DNA of 64,000 nucleotides from Taishania sp037189645 (GTDB taxonomy: Bacteria; Bacteroidota; Bacteroidia; Flavobacteriales_D; Crocinitomicaceae): contig JBBCIY010000007.1 of NCBI GenBank assembly GCA_037189645.1, positions 240,481-304,480 on the forward strand, written 5' to 3'. Below the pieces are notes generated by a model that was not told the origin of the DNA, did not search any database, and saw nothing but the letters and a program-made list of their open reading frames with translations. Positions 54,861-63,931 of the stretch are shown here, piece by piece. The position numbers and the translations under genes are program-made. Numbering within the stretch: the stretch's first letter is position 1; each line of letters starts with the position of its first letter.

Positions 54861-55825
54861 TGGAATTTATCTCCTTATATACAAATTATATTGAAAACGA
54901 ATTAAAAAAAATAGACCTTCCTTCATCTCCCGCCAGACTATATGAACCGATCCGCTACTTTTTATCAATAGGAGGAAAACGCATGCGCCCGATACTGACC
55001 TTGCTGGGTGCGGAGCTTTTCGGGCTCGACAAGGAAAAAGCCGTTAACGGCGCATTGGCGATTGAAGCCTTCCATAATTTCACACTGCTGCATGATGACA
55101 TAATGGACGAAGCTCCATTACGCAGAGGATCTGAAACCGTACATAAGAAATGGAATGCCAGTACAGCTATTCTTGCCGGAGATGTTCTGATGATAAAGGC
55201 ATACCAGCTGCTTTTCAGGCAGGAAGGAGATCTGAGGCAATTACTGGCCGTGTTTAACAAGACAGCCGTTGAAGTCTGCGAGGGGCAGCAACTGGACATG
55301 GACTTTGAAAAACGGAGCGCAATTACGATTGAGGAATATGTGAAAATGATCCGTTTGAAAACATCTGTTTTATTGGGAGGAGCATTGGAGCTATCAGCAG
55401 TGATTGCGGGTGCAGGCTCCGGAAACAGGCAGCACATTTATAATTTCGGTGTAAATGTCGGGCTGGCCTTTCAGATCCAGGACGACATCCTTGACTTATA
55501 CGCTGATCCCGGTAAATTCGGGAAACAAGTTGGCGGAGATGTCCTGGCAAATAAAAAAACAATGCTCTACCTTCTTGCGAAAGAACACGCAGACGGCAAA
55601 CAGCTGGAAAAAATGGAAGAGCTTGTGTCGGAAAAAGATCATGCTAAAAAAATAGCCGGGATGAAAGCAATATTTGATCAGATCGGTGTAAAAGAATTAT
55701 CTTTAAAACAGGTAAATCACTATTTTTCCATCGCCCAGCAGGAAATGGCACAGATCGATCTTCCATCTGAGAACAAATCCAGACTGACAGAACTAAGTAA
55801 TTTTTTATTAAACCGAGAAGCCTGA
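54860..55825 (+). CDS. Polyprenyl diphosphate synthase (isoprenyl transferase, long-chain)
   Basis: The 321-residue protein has both Asp-rich motifs: FTLLHDDIMDEAPLRRG (first, DDxxD) and FQIQDDILDLYAD (second, DDxxD), with GGKRMRPILTLLGAEL before and QLDMDFEKR between. It builds linear polyprenyl chains, such as the menaquinone side chain or a shorter intermediate; the product length cannot be told from the motif alone. It is coupled to rmlA by a 1-base overlap. Confidence 0.93.
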   Translation: MEFISLYTNYIENELKKIDLPSSPARLYEPIRYFLSIGGKRMRPILTLLGAELFGLDKEKAVNGALAIEAFHNFTLLHDDIMDEAPLRRGSETVHKKWNASTAILAGDVLMIKAYQLLFRQEGDLRQLLAVFNKTAVEVCEGQQLDMDFEKRSAITIEEYVKMIRLKTSVLLGGALELSAVIAGAGSGNRQHIYNFGVNVGLAFQIQDDILDLYADPGKFGKQVGGDVLANKKTMLYLLAKEHADGKQLEKMEELVSEKDHAKKIAGMKAIFDQIGVKELSLKQVNHYFSIAQQEMAQIDLPSENKSRLTELSNFLLNREA

Positions 55826-55844
55826 TATATCAAAATCTGCTACC

Positions 55845-56165
55845 ATGAAAAAAAGAATCATTGTCAATTCAGTCGAAAGGATAGACGTCATCAATCATGC
55901 CGATATCATCTACATTGCATCAAGCGGCAGGTATTCAACTTTCATAACGGCTGATAAGCGAAAAATTACCAGTTCTCTGAATATTGGAAGCTATTTAGCT
56001 GAACTTCCGGAAGACCGTTTCATCCGTGTGCACAATTCGTATGTAGTGAACGTGGATTACATTCAGTACATCAGCAAGGGTGAAAACTGGTATTTAACAC
56101 TTTCAGACGGAACAAGGATTCCTGTCTCAAGAAGAAAAAAGGATGAACTACTGGAACAATTATAG
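55845..56165 (+). CDS. Stand-alone LytTR-domain DNA-binding protein (106 aa)
   Basis: The whole protein is a LytTR domain: ERIDVINHADIIYIASSGRYSTFITADKRKITSSLNIGSYLAEL, then RFIRVHNSYVVNVDYIQYI and the closing TLSDGTRIPVSRRKKDELLEQL. The usual N-terminal receiver domain is absent. LytTR proteins bind DNA as dimers to regulate surface and virulence genes. It follows the polyprenyl synthase gene by 19 bases and lies 157 bases upstream of the 1436-residue T9SS adhesin gene, so control of that adhesin is a reasonable guess. Confidence 0.9.
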   Translation: MKKRIIVNSVERIDVINHADIIYIASSGRYSTFITADKRKITSSLNIGSYLAELPEDRFIRVHNSYVVNVDYIQYISKGENWYLTLSDGTRIPVSRRKKDELLEQL

Positions 56166-56322
56166 AATATCTCGTATTTACCCGTAAACAAGCCAAAAAA
56201 TACACGAATAGCACCAAATTTTTATTGAACATAATTCAACGCTTACCTTGTTGCTTTTTTAACGTAATAGATGTAAGGGACTTTGATAATAATGTTATTT
56301 TTATAACTTGAAAATTATTGCT

Positions 56323-59300
56323 ATGATTACTAACTACACACATATCGCCTCTCAATTCGGGAAAGCAAAAATTCTTTCTCTCGCATTAAGTTTTATTGTT
56401 GTTAGCTCAACATTCGCTCAGGATCATAACCATGCTCATTGCATATCTGAACAGGAGGTCACTTGTAAGAAGGACGTTGAATCAGCTTTTGAACAACTAA
56501 TAAATGACAATTCATTTAAGCAATCCTTTTACAGCAGATTCAATGTGAATTACTCCGATTTCATCGCGTGGAACGCTTATGAAAAGAACATGCTCATCGG
56601 TTATATCAGCAACGATATCTGCTACAACAACAAAAGTTTAAATACGGTTGGCTCTGCTTTATTAGAGTTAATCGCAAGAACCAAAGATAATTACTGGTTT
56701 GAAAAGCCTGTGCTTACAAGTGACTCCGACCTGACCCAGGTTGGAAAGTATGTCTTCCTGGAGAAGGGTCCAGGCAAGGAAACAGGTAAAGAAAGCGGGC
56801 CTCAGAATATCCCTAAGACAGCAGCTTGTTTAAATGCCGATTTTGAAATGGGTAACCACACCGGCTGGAACTTATTCTGCGGAACAGTAACAGGGACTAC
56901 CATGGGAGGAACAACAGGTGAAGGAACCAATTGTGGAACACAACACGCAATTGTGACAGGAGGGGCGGATCCCTTTACAGGATCCCCGCGTGTTTTCCAG
57001 GGAGGTAATTCTGCCATGCTGGGAGATGGACAGGGAACAGGTGCCCGTTACGCCCGTCTCAGGAAAGATTTCGTCGTATCGGCAACTAACCCCGCGATCA
57101 CCTATAGTTATATGGCCGTGTTACAGGACCCGGGAGGCGGACATGCCAATGCGGAAAGGCCGTTTTTCAGTGCACGTGTATATGTCGGTGGATCTGAAGT
57201 AGGTTGTGCCCAGTATTTCTCTCACTTCGGAGACGGGCAAGCTGGCTGGGTCACAGGTGGAGGAGTGGCATACCGGGACTGGACATCTATTTTTGTTCCG
57301 CTGGAAGCGTATATCGGGCAAACTGTAACACTTGAAGTAACGGTAGGAGACTGTTCACAAACCGGGCACTGGGGATATGCTTATGTGGACGTAAGCTGTG
57401 ACAATATGGAAGTAGAACAGTTCTGCCAGGGTTCATCTACGGTACTTTCTGCACCATCTCAAGGTATCCAGGCTTATGAGTGGAGCACTGGTGAAACAAC
57501 TCCACAAATTACAATAACCACTCCAGGAGTATATACAGTAAATATATTGCCATACGGTTCTATCTGTTCAGCGACCCTTACCTATAATGCATCTATTTAC
57601 CCCACTCCGACTGCCGATTTCTCTGTCAGCTCAAACACCATTTGTATTGGTGGGGATATTGATATAACAGACCTTTCCAGTGTTGAAATAGGAGGTACAA
57701 TTACAGGCTATCAATGGAATTTCGGAGATGGCATAGTCACACCCATGTCAACCGGAACAATATCAGGCGTACCCCAGACAACGGGAACATATACCGCGCC
57801 TAATCACGTATACAATGCAATTGGTAGCGGCAATATTGTCCTTACCATCGAAACCTCTGACGGGTGCTCCGCTTCCTCCCAGGTTCCGATGAGCGTTATT
57901 GAAGGTCCGGAAGCCATTATCGCAGGGGATACCGCTGTCTGTAACGGAGACGGGCCTCCGGAAGTAACTTTTACCGGGTCATTAACCCCCGGACCGTATA
58001 CGTTCTCCTATAATATCAACAACGGACCGACACAATATGTCACAACCGATCCAGGTAATAGCAGTGTAACAGTACCTGTTCCTACTGCTCCTCCGGGGAC
58101 GTATGTATACAACTTAACATACATCACGGATTCCAGTACAGCACAGTGTGAGCGTCCACAACAAGGTAGTGTGCAAATCGTAGTAAACCCTCTCCCGACA
58201 GCCACGATCGCAACGTCAGCAGTCGTATGCCAGGGAGCAGCAGAGCCTGTCATTACATTTACCGGTTCAAATGGTGTTCTAAACACCAATTATGAGTTCA
58301 CTTATTCCATAAATGGAGGAGCTCTTCAAACCATCGCTTCAACAGGTGGATCCAGTACCGTTACGATCGATCAGCCAACAGACGTCGCAGATACATTCGT
58401 ATATGTGCTGCATACTGTTACTGATTTATCCACTACGTGCTCGGATACTGTTACCGGGGCATTAAGCACATCAACAATTGTTGTCAACCCGATGCCTGAT
58501 GCGACTATCTCAGGATCAACAGTTGTTTGTCAAAACGACGGACAACCGGTAATTACCTTTACCGGAAGCAACAGCCATGGAGATTATGACTTTGTATACA
58601 GCATAAACGGAGGAACTTCTCAAACTTTAAGTGTAAGCGGAACAACTACCGGAACGGTTAACGTTCCAACAAACGTTGCTGATACATTTGTCTATGAACT
58701 GATCAGCGTATCAGACCCGCTGTCCGGATGTGAACAATTGATCAATGAAACTCAGACCGTGATTGTAAATCCGCTTCCTACCGCGACGATCCAAGGTACG
58801 ACAACTGTCTGCCAGGATGCTGCCAGTCCGCAGATTACTTTTACAGGTAACGGAGGAACCTCTGACTATGAATTTACTTATTCGATCAATGGTGGGGTTC
58901 CGCAAACCGTAACAACTTCAGGATCCAGCAGTGTGACAGTGAACGTGCCAACGAGTGTAGCAACTTCTTATACATATACACTTCACTCAGTAAGAGACAT
59001 TGTTACCAATTGTTCGCAAAACCAAACCGGTACCGCTACTGTTTTAATCAATCCGAGACCGATTCCTGCTGCAAGTGGTACAGTAACCGTGTGCCAGGGA
59101 AGCACTCCTCCGGTAATTACCTTTACAGGATATAACAGTACAACTGAATACGCATTCAGCTACAACGTTAACAATGGTCCACTTCAAACCGTTACGTCAT
59201 CAGGATCAAATGTTGTTACATTAACTCAGCCAACAACATTCCCGGGAACATACGTGTATGAGTTAACAAATGTTATGGATCCGGCGACACTTTGTAACAG

Positions 59301-60630
59301 GGATACAAGTATCCTTGTCACAATCATCGTAAAACCATTACCGACTGCAACTGTGTCAAATCCTGTAGAAGCCTGTTATCTGGATCCGCAGCTACCAGTG
59401 GTTACTTTTACCGGACAAGGAGGAGAACCTCCTTACACATTTGCATACAACATTAATGGTGGTGCTACACAATATGTGACTTCTACCAATGACATTGCGA
59501 CGATACAAGTTCCTACAAATACAGCAGGTCAGTTTATCTATACGATAACGAATATCCAGGATGGCAGCATTGAAGGATGTAACCAGGCTTTAAATATTTC
59601 TACGATGGTTACGATTAACCCGCTTCCGGATGTAGATGCAGGAGATGATTTCACAGTGTGTGCGGGAACAACTATCGTATTGACCGGATCAGGCGCTCAA
59701 TCCTATACCTGGGATAACAATGTTACAAACGGAGTACCTTTCACTGCGACTCAGACAACTGTCTATACTGTTGAAGGAACTGATCACAACAACTGTGTAA
59801 ATACCGATCAGATTACCGTTACCGTAATTCCTATCCCTGAAATGGACATAATCGGGCAGAACCTTTCCGGTTGTGCTCCGGTAATACCGGTTCTTACCAA
59901 CAACTCCACAGGGAACCTGACGAATTGTACCTGGTATCTCGGTAATGGAGAGGTTCTCCAGGGATGTGGAAGCGTATCTTCCGTGTTCAATTCTCCGGGA
60001 TGTTTCGATGTTACACTGGTTGTGAGTACACCTGAAGGATGTACCAATCAACTAACACTGGATGACTACATCTGTGTGGATCCTCAACCTGTTGCAGACT
60101 TCTATCCTAATCCTAGTGAATTAACGACTTATAACTGGGAATCCCAGATGGTCAATGAATCCGTAGGCGCCATTAATTACCAATGGGATTTCGGAGACGG
60201 AACCGGGTACAGCTACGCGCACTCTCCTACTCATGCATTCCCGAATGATTTCGGAGGGATCTATACCGTTACCCTGATTGCATCAACAGAGAACGGATGT
60301 GTCGATACAGCTTATGCGATTGTGACCGTAAAAGAGGAATTGATCTTCTACGTTCCGAATACGTTCACTCCGGATAATGATGACTATAACGAAACATTCA
60401 AACCTGTATTCACAACCGGTTTTGATCCTTACAATTATACGCTGTACGTCTTCAACCGATGGGGAGAGCTGATCTTCGAGTCGCATGACACAAATATCGG
60501 GTGGAACGGTAAATACGGGGTAGATGGAAAGCTCTGCCAGGATGGAACATACACCTGGAAAATAAACGTGAAAAAACGAATGGTTGACGAACACCTGGAA
60601 TTTGTCGGCCACGTAAACTTAATCAGGTAA
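56323..60630 (+). CDS. Giant T9SS type B sorting-domain adhesin-like protein with tandem repeats (about 1436 aa)
   Basis: Translation from ATG 56323 gives a signal peptide (ILSLALSFIVVSSTFAQ). A non-repetitive N-terminal region (to about residue 380) contains a carbohydrate-binding-like jelly roll (CLNADFEMGNHTGWNLFCGTV). A PKD-type unit follows (IGGTITGYQWNFGDG). Then come six diverged repeats of about 90-100 residues with the plan PTATI-xG-xxVCQ...P-ITFTG...Y-FxYSINGG-xQTV...VPT...T-xVYxLxSVxD. Two or more PKD-like domains (YQWDFGDGTGYSY) lead to a T9SS type B (gliding-motility-associated) C-terminal domain (FYVPNTFTPDNDDYNETFKP ... YTLYVFNRWGELIFES ... QDGTYTWKINVK). It is exported to the cell surface, probably as an adhesin. 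A strong terminator follows. Confidence 0.9.
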   Translation: MITNYTHIASQFGKAKILSLALSFIVVSSTFAQDHNHAHCISEQEVTCKKDVESAFEQLINDNSFKQSFYSRFNVNYSDFIAWNAYEKNMLIGYISNDICYNNKSLNTVGSALLELIARTKDNYWFEKPVLTSDSDLTQVGKYVFLEKGPGKETGKESGPQNIPKTAACLNADFEMGNHTGWNLFCGTVTGTTMGGTTGEGTNCGTQHAIVTGGADPFTGSPRVFQGGNSAMLGDGQGTGARYARLRKDFVVSATNPAITYSYMAVLQDPGGGHANAERPFFSARVYVGGSEVGCAQYFSHFGDGQAGWVTGGGVAYRDWTSIFVPLEAYIGQTVTLEVTVGDCSQTGHWGYAYVDVSCDNMEVEQFCQGSSTVLSAPSQGIQAYEWSTGETTPQITITTPGVYTVNILPYGSICSATLTYNASIYPTPTADFSVSSNTICIGGDIDITDLSSVEIGGTITGYQWNFGDGIVTPMSTGTISGVPQTTGTYTAPNHVYNAIGSGNIVLTIETSDGCSASSQVPMSVIEGPEAIIAGDTAVCNGDGPPEVTFTGSLTPGPYTFSYNINNGPTQYVTTDPGNSSVTVPVPTAPPGTYVYNLTYITDSSTAQCERPQQGSVQIVVNPLPTATIATSAVVCQGAAEPVITFTGSNGVLNTNYEFTYSINGGALQTIASTGGSSTVTIDQPTDVADTFVYVLHTVTDLSTTCSDTVTGALSTSTIVVNPMPDATISGSTVVCQNDGQPVITFTGSNSHGDYDFVYSINGGTSQTLSVSGTTTGTVNVPTNVADTFVYELISVSDPLSGCEQLINETQTVIVNPLPTATIQGTTTVCQDAASPQITFTGNGGTSDYEFTYSINGGVPQTVTTSGSSSVTVNVPTSVATSYTYTLHSVRDIVTNCSQNQTGTATVLINPRPIPAASGTVTVCQGSTPPVITFTGYNSTTEYAFSYNVNNGPLQTVTSSGSNVVTLTQPTTFPGTYVYELTNVMDPATLCNRDTSILVTIIVKPLPTATVSNPVEACYLDPQLPVVTFTGQGGEPPYTFAYNINGGATQYVTSTNDIATIQVPTNTAGQFIYTITNIQDGSIEGCNQALNISTMVTINPLPDVDAGDDFTVCAGTTIVLTGSGAQSYTWDNNVTNGVPFTATQTTVYTVEGTDHNNCVNTDQITVTVIPIPEMDIIGQNLSGCAPVIPVLTNNSTGNLTNCTWYLGNGEVLQGCGSVSSVFNSPGCFDVTLVVSTPEGCTNQLTLDDYICVDPQPVADFYPNPSELTTYNWESQMVNESVGAINYQWDFGDGTGYSYAHSPTHAFPNDFGGIYTVTLIASTENGCVDTAYAIVTVKEELIFYVPNTFTPDNDDYNETFKPVFTTGFDPYNYTLYVFNRWGELIFESHDTNIGWNGKYGVDGKLCQDGTYTWKINVKKRMVDEHLEFVGHVNLIR
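57900..59630 (+). repeat. Six tandem repeats of about 90-100 codons in the type B adhesin
   Basis: Modules start near PEAIIAG, PTATIAT, PDATISG, PTATIQG, PIPAASG and PTATVSN, each followed by Cys and an ITFTG or VTFTG block. The copies differ at many positions and in length. Boundaries are approximate. Confidence 0.8.
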
Positions 60631-60651
60631 CAAAACCTGGCTCAACACTAT

Positions 60652-60688
60652 CAAAAGAGAGGAATGGTTATTCCTCTCTTTTGTTTTT
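60652..60688 (+). terminator. Rho-independent terminator after the type B adhesin gene
   Basis: A 14-base perfect stem (CAAAAGAGAGGAAT / ATTCCTCTCTTTTG) with a GGTT loop is followed by TTTTT. It lies 22 bases after the stop. Confidence 0.92.
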
Positions 60689-60818
60689 AAATAAATTAAA
60701 GAAAAGCCTGTTCTGCATAAAATCATTATTTTAGCCAACTAGTTTGTATCAAGTTTCGTTTTTAGTGAAGATGATGAGCAAATGTAATACTCCTATTAAA
60801 CCATAGCTTTATTTCTTT

Positions 60819-62042
60819 ATGCGTCAGTTTATTGTTTTTATTATTTTGGTTTGTTTGTGTTTTGAAGGAAAAACCCAGAACATCCTTCCTTTATATTATG
60901 ACACCTTGCAGCGCAACCAGGAAATAAATGTCTATGCTTCCGGAGAATTTGCATCATCGGCCATCTCCAACCAGCTCATGAATAAATTCATTTTCGGAGG
61001 AGAAATCTCAAATGAGATCATTGAAAAAATTAATGGAAAGCACAAATCACTGAACCGGATCGGGTTCTACGCAGATCCTACCATCGAATATATTAATTAC
61101 ACTATTCAGCCATTCAAACAAAAAAACTGGGGGATCATTATCAAAGCCGGGATGTTTTACAGTGGGGCTGCAAGATATAGAAGCGGCCTCTATGGACTGG
61201 CATTTCGTGGAAATGAGCCCTATCTGGGTTCCGAAGTGGATCTTTCAAACACAACCGCGGGAATCACCGGAGCACACAAAGTTGGTTTTGGATTCATCGA
61301 TTCAAAAACAAAATCCAGTATTACGTTAAATATCTATGGAATCACGAATCACATCAATGGCTACCTGGATGATTCCTATTTCAAGCAAGATGAAACAGGC
61401 TTTTCTGCGGAGCTGTTGCTGAACGGAAGGGCCGATGTAGCATCGGGAACTTATTACAAAGGCCTGGGCGCAGGTATTGACGCGAACCTGTTCTTTAAAA
61501 TCGGTCCGGAAAACAAACAGTCATTCATCCAGTTTTCCATCCAGAACCTGGGCATAGGGTTTATCAACAAAAATGTGGTAAGGTATTCAATGGATACAAC
61601 GATCTATCACGATGGTTATACAATTTCCGACCTGACAAATGGAGAAACCTTGTTTGGTGAAGGAAAAAACATTGCAGACGAAATCGGATTAAGCCGGGAT
61701 ACTGTTGCAAAAACGATTGCCTTGCCATTTACTGTACAGATCGGAAAGATCATCGATGAACACAATACCAAACCATTCCAGTTATTTTACGGAGGAAGGG
61801 TCTATGTGCAAAATGGAGCTCTTCCCATGCTTTATTTCGGAGGTCATTACAGGAGTAAAAAATGGTTCAGAATGGGAGTAGGAGTTTCCTATGGTGGTTT
61901 TACGGGCCTGAGAGCAAATTTATATGCACAGGGAGCATGGAAGCAATTTAACATCGGACTGGCTACAACCGACATTGTCGGTATGACAGGACAAGGTAAA
62001 GGCTATGCATGCACACTTAACCTGAGCTATCGCTTTTTATAA
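60819..62042 (+). CDS. Outer-membrane beta-barrel protein, possibly DUF5723-like (407 aa)
   Basis: A signal peptide (FIVFIILVCLCFEGKTQ) is followed by alternating strands with aromatic ends (INVYASGEFASSAIS, YTIQPFKQKNWGIIIKAGMFYSG, NKQSFIQFSIQNLGIGF, FRMGVGVSYGGFTGLRANLYAQGAWKQFNIGLATTDI) and a terminal LSYRFL, typical of Bacteroidota outer-membrane barrels. It lacks the PorP/SprF start motif. A DUF5723-type family is my best guess, with low certainty. It is followed 17 bases later by a T9SS cargo gene, so the two may be an operon and functional partners. Confidence 0.7.
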   Translation: MRQFIVFIILVCLCFEGKTQNILPLYYDTLQRNQEINVYASGEFASSAISNQLMNKFIFGGEISNEIIEKINGKHKSLNRIGFYADPTIEYINYTIQPFKQKNWGIIIKAGMFYSGAARYRSGLYGLAFRGNEPYLGSEVDLSNTTAGITGAHKVGFGFIDSKTKSSITLNIYGITNHINGYLDDSYFKQDETGFSAELLLNGRADVASGTYYKGLGAGIDANLFFKIGPENKQSFIQFSIQNLGIGFINKNVVRYSMDTTIYHDGYTISDLTNGETLFGEGKNIADEIGLSRDTVAKTIALPFTVQIGKIIDEHNTKPFQLFYGGRVYVQNGALPMLYFGGHYRSKKWFRMGVGVSYGGFTGLRANLYAQGAWKQFNIGLATTDIVGMTGQGKGYACTLNLSYRFL

Positions 62043-62059
62043 ATAGTAATGTTTAAAAG

Positions 62060-63535
62060 ATGAGAAGAGCAGTTTTCATGGTAATGATATTCCTGACCGG
62101 CTGGATACAAGCCCAGTCGAATTTTTACAGGCAATTCTCCGGTAATGGATATGATTTCGGACAAGGTATTGTGGAATTGCCTGATTCCAGTTATGTGATC
62201 ACAGGTGCTTCATCCAGTTTTACAGATGGACCTTCCCAGATGTTTTTATTGAAGATAGACAGCCTCGGAGAATATGTCTGGTCGCATCATTACGGCGGAG
62301 CGGAAACAGATTGGGGAAGACGCATAGCATATATTGAAAATGAAGGGTTTTATGTGGGAGGATATACCAATTCCTCAGGAAATGGCGCGTATGACTTCGC
62401 TCTATGGAAAATAGATGAATCCGGTGAGGAAGAATGGTTCAGAACATATGGAACCGGCGGTTGGGAGCGGGCTCACGGAATGGCGGTAACTGCTGATAGC
62501 GGTGTTATTTTAGTAGGAGAAACCAATTCAACTACAGATGGCTATACCGATATCTACATTATCAGAACAGATCAGGATGGAGTCATTTTGTGGGAAAACC
62601 AGATTGAGAACCCGGGAGCTGACAACGCATTGACCATCCACCAATACGATGATTCCACCTTCATAATAGGAGGATATTTGACGAATACCACTACACAATT
62701 ATGGCAATCATGGGTCACCAGGATCAAAGACGATGGCAGCACATTATGGACACAGGTATGGGGAGATGATTATGACTTTGACGTAGCCGACATTGAAGTC
62801 CAGGATCAATCTATTTTCTCTGTAGGTGCCCAATACGACACCGATAATGGAAATATCTACCTTTCATCTGCTAAAATAGATGGATCAGATGGTACTATCC
62901 TGGAGATAAATATTACACAGAATACTCCTGAATCCGGCGTTGGGATAACAACATACAATGGTCCCTACCAACTGACGATTTGCACATCGATAGAAGGACA
63001 ATATTCCTACGGAGAGGAAGATTTGTTTTTCTTTTGGTTCAATGACAATCTTATATATATGAATGTAGTCGGGACCGTTCAATATGCGACCGCACAGGTA
63101 TTCGGAGAAATGATCACCACTTATAATTACGGAGCAGTTACAGTCGGTTATAATGAAGACATCGGCCCCGGCGGATCCAGCATATTTGTCTTCCGGTATG
63201 GAGCCGGCCAGTCCGGAGTGGGTGCCAATGATGATTTTACAACCTCACCACTCGTTTCAAACGAAACGCTTATATCTCCTGATCATGGCATAACTATTTA
63301 TCCGAACCCTGTGTCTGAAGAATTAGTTATTGAAGCGAACGAACTGGCTTATAAAAGCAACTTTAACATTTCTATTTCAAACCTGTTGGGAATGCAGAAT
63401 CTGAATATGCACGTGAATCAAATAGATCATTCAACCATCGATGTATCTTCCCTGTCTCCAGGAATCTATTTCCTTACTATCCAGGATGAAGCGGGAAATA
63501 AGGTTCTGAATAAAAAGATAGAAATAAGAAGGTAG
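62060..63535 (+). CDS. Secreted beta-propeller-like protein with T9SS type A sorting domain (491 aa)
   Basis: A signal peptide (VFMVMIFLTGWIQAQ) is followed by four or more repeats of about 50 residues with the plan D-G-xx-I/V-xLPDSSYVITGxSxSxxDGxxxxxLLKIDSxGExxW (SYVITGASSSFTDGPSQMFLLKIDSLGEYVW, FALWKIDESGEEEWF, YIIRTDQDGVILWENQI), as in PQQ-like or quinoprotein-type propellers. The C-terminal type A domain is ITIYPNPVSEELVIEA ... NISISNLLGMQNLN ... LSPGIYFLTIQDE. It lies 17 bases downstream of the barrel protein gene. Confidence 0.88.
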   Translation: MRRAVFMVMIFLTGWIQAQSNFYRQFSGNGYDFGQGIVELPDSSYVITGASSSFTDGPSQMFLLKIDSLGEYVWSHHYGGAETDWGRRIAYIENEGFYVGGYTNSSGNGAYDFALWKIDESGEEEWFRTYGTGGWERAHGMAVTADSGVILVGETNSTTDGYTDIYIIRTDQDGVILWENQIENPGADNALTIHQYDDSTFIIGGYLTNTTTQLWQSWVTRIKDDGSTLWTQVWGDDYDFDVADIEVQDQSIFSVGAQYDTDNGNIYLSSAKIDGSDGTILEINITQNTPESGVGITTYNGPYQLTICTSIEGQYSYGEEDLFFFWFNDNLIYMNVVGTVQYATAQVFGEMITTYNYGAVTVGYNEDIGPGGSSIFVFRYGAGQSGVGANDDFTTSPLVSNETLISPDHGITIYPNPVSEELVIEANELAYKSNFNISISNLLGMQNLNMHVNQIDHSTIDVSSLSPGIYFLTIQDEAGNKVLNKKIEIRR

Positions 63536-63895
63536 CTTTATTTTTTCCAACCTTATTTCAGTACATCAATTTGTCCTGATAACATATTCTGGAATATAAC
63601 TACTGAGCTCATTAATGGAGTGACTAAATGCACTATCCTCTTAATATCCCTGCTTGAGAAAATGCTTCATTCTTTATTTTTCAGTACACTGTGTGAGTGC
63701 TGGGTAGATGTAGGTTATATGGGGTTATATGTCGTTTATGTTTATATAGTTGTATGATTTAGTTTAGTTATGGGTTCATGTAGTTTTAGATTTTAGATTG
63801 TAAGTATGGATTGTTTGTATTGTTTGTGTGTGGTGTTTAGTAGGTTATATATCGTTTATGGTTCTGCAGTCTATTTCATATTTCATAAAACAAAA
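63536..63895. other. 360-base intergenic region with GT-rich, repeat-bearing sequence
   Basis: No gene is supported. The second half is unusually poor in C on the plus strand and contains an imperfect 18-base direct repeat, GGTTATATGTCGTTTATG at 63723-63740 and GGTTATATATCGTTTATG at 63843-63860 (one mismatch), with a third related GGTTATAT at 63713. It borders the rRNA operon terminator. Confidence 0.6.
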
Positions 63896-63927
63896 AAATC
63901 CCGGTACTCATTCGAATACCGGGATTT
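63891..63927 (-). terminator. Terminator of the rRNA operon
   Basis: The arms AAATCCCGGTA (63896-63906) and TACCGGGATTT (63917-63927) form an 11-base stem that is followed leftward by TTTTTTTG. It begins a few bases after the 5S 3' end. Confidence 0.92.
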
Positions 63928-63931
63928 AAAA

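Noticed and set aside
57900..59630. CRISPR-like array in the adhesin gene
   Set aside because: The repeats are protein-coding modules of about 280 bases with diverged copies, not short identical repeats with unique spacers.
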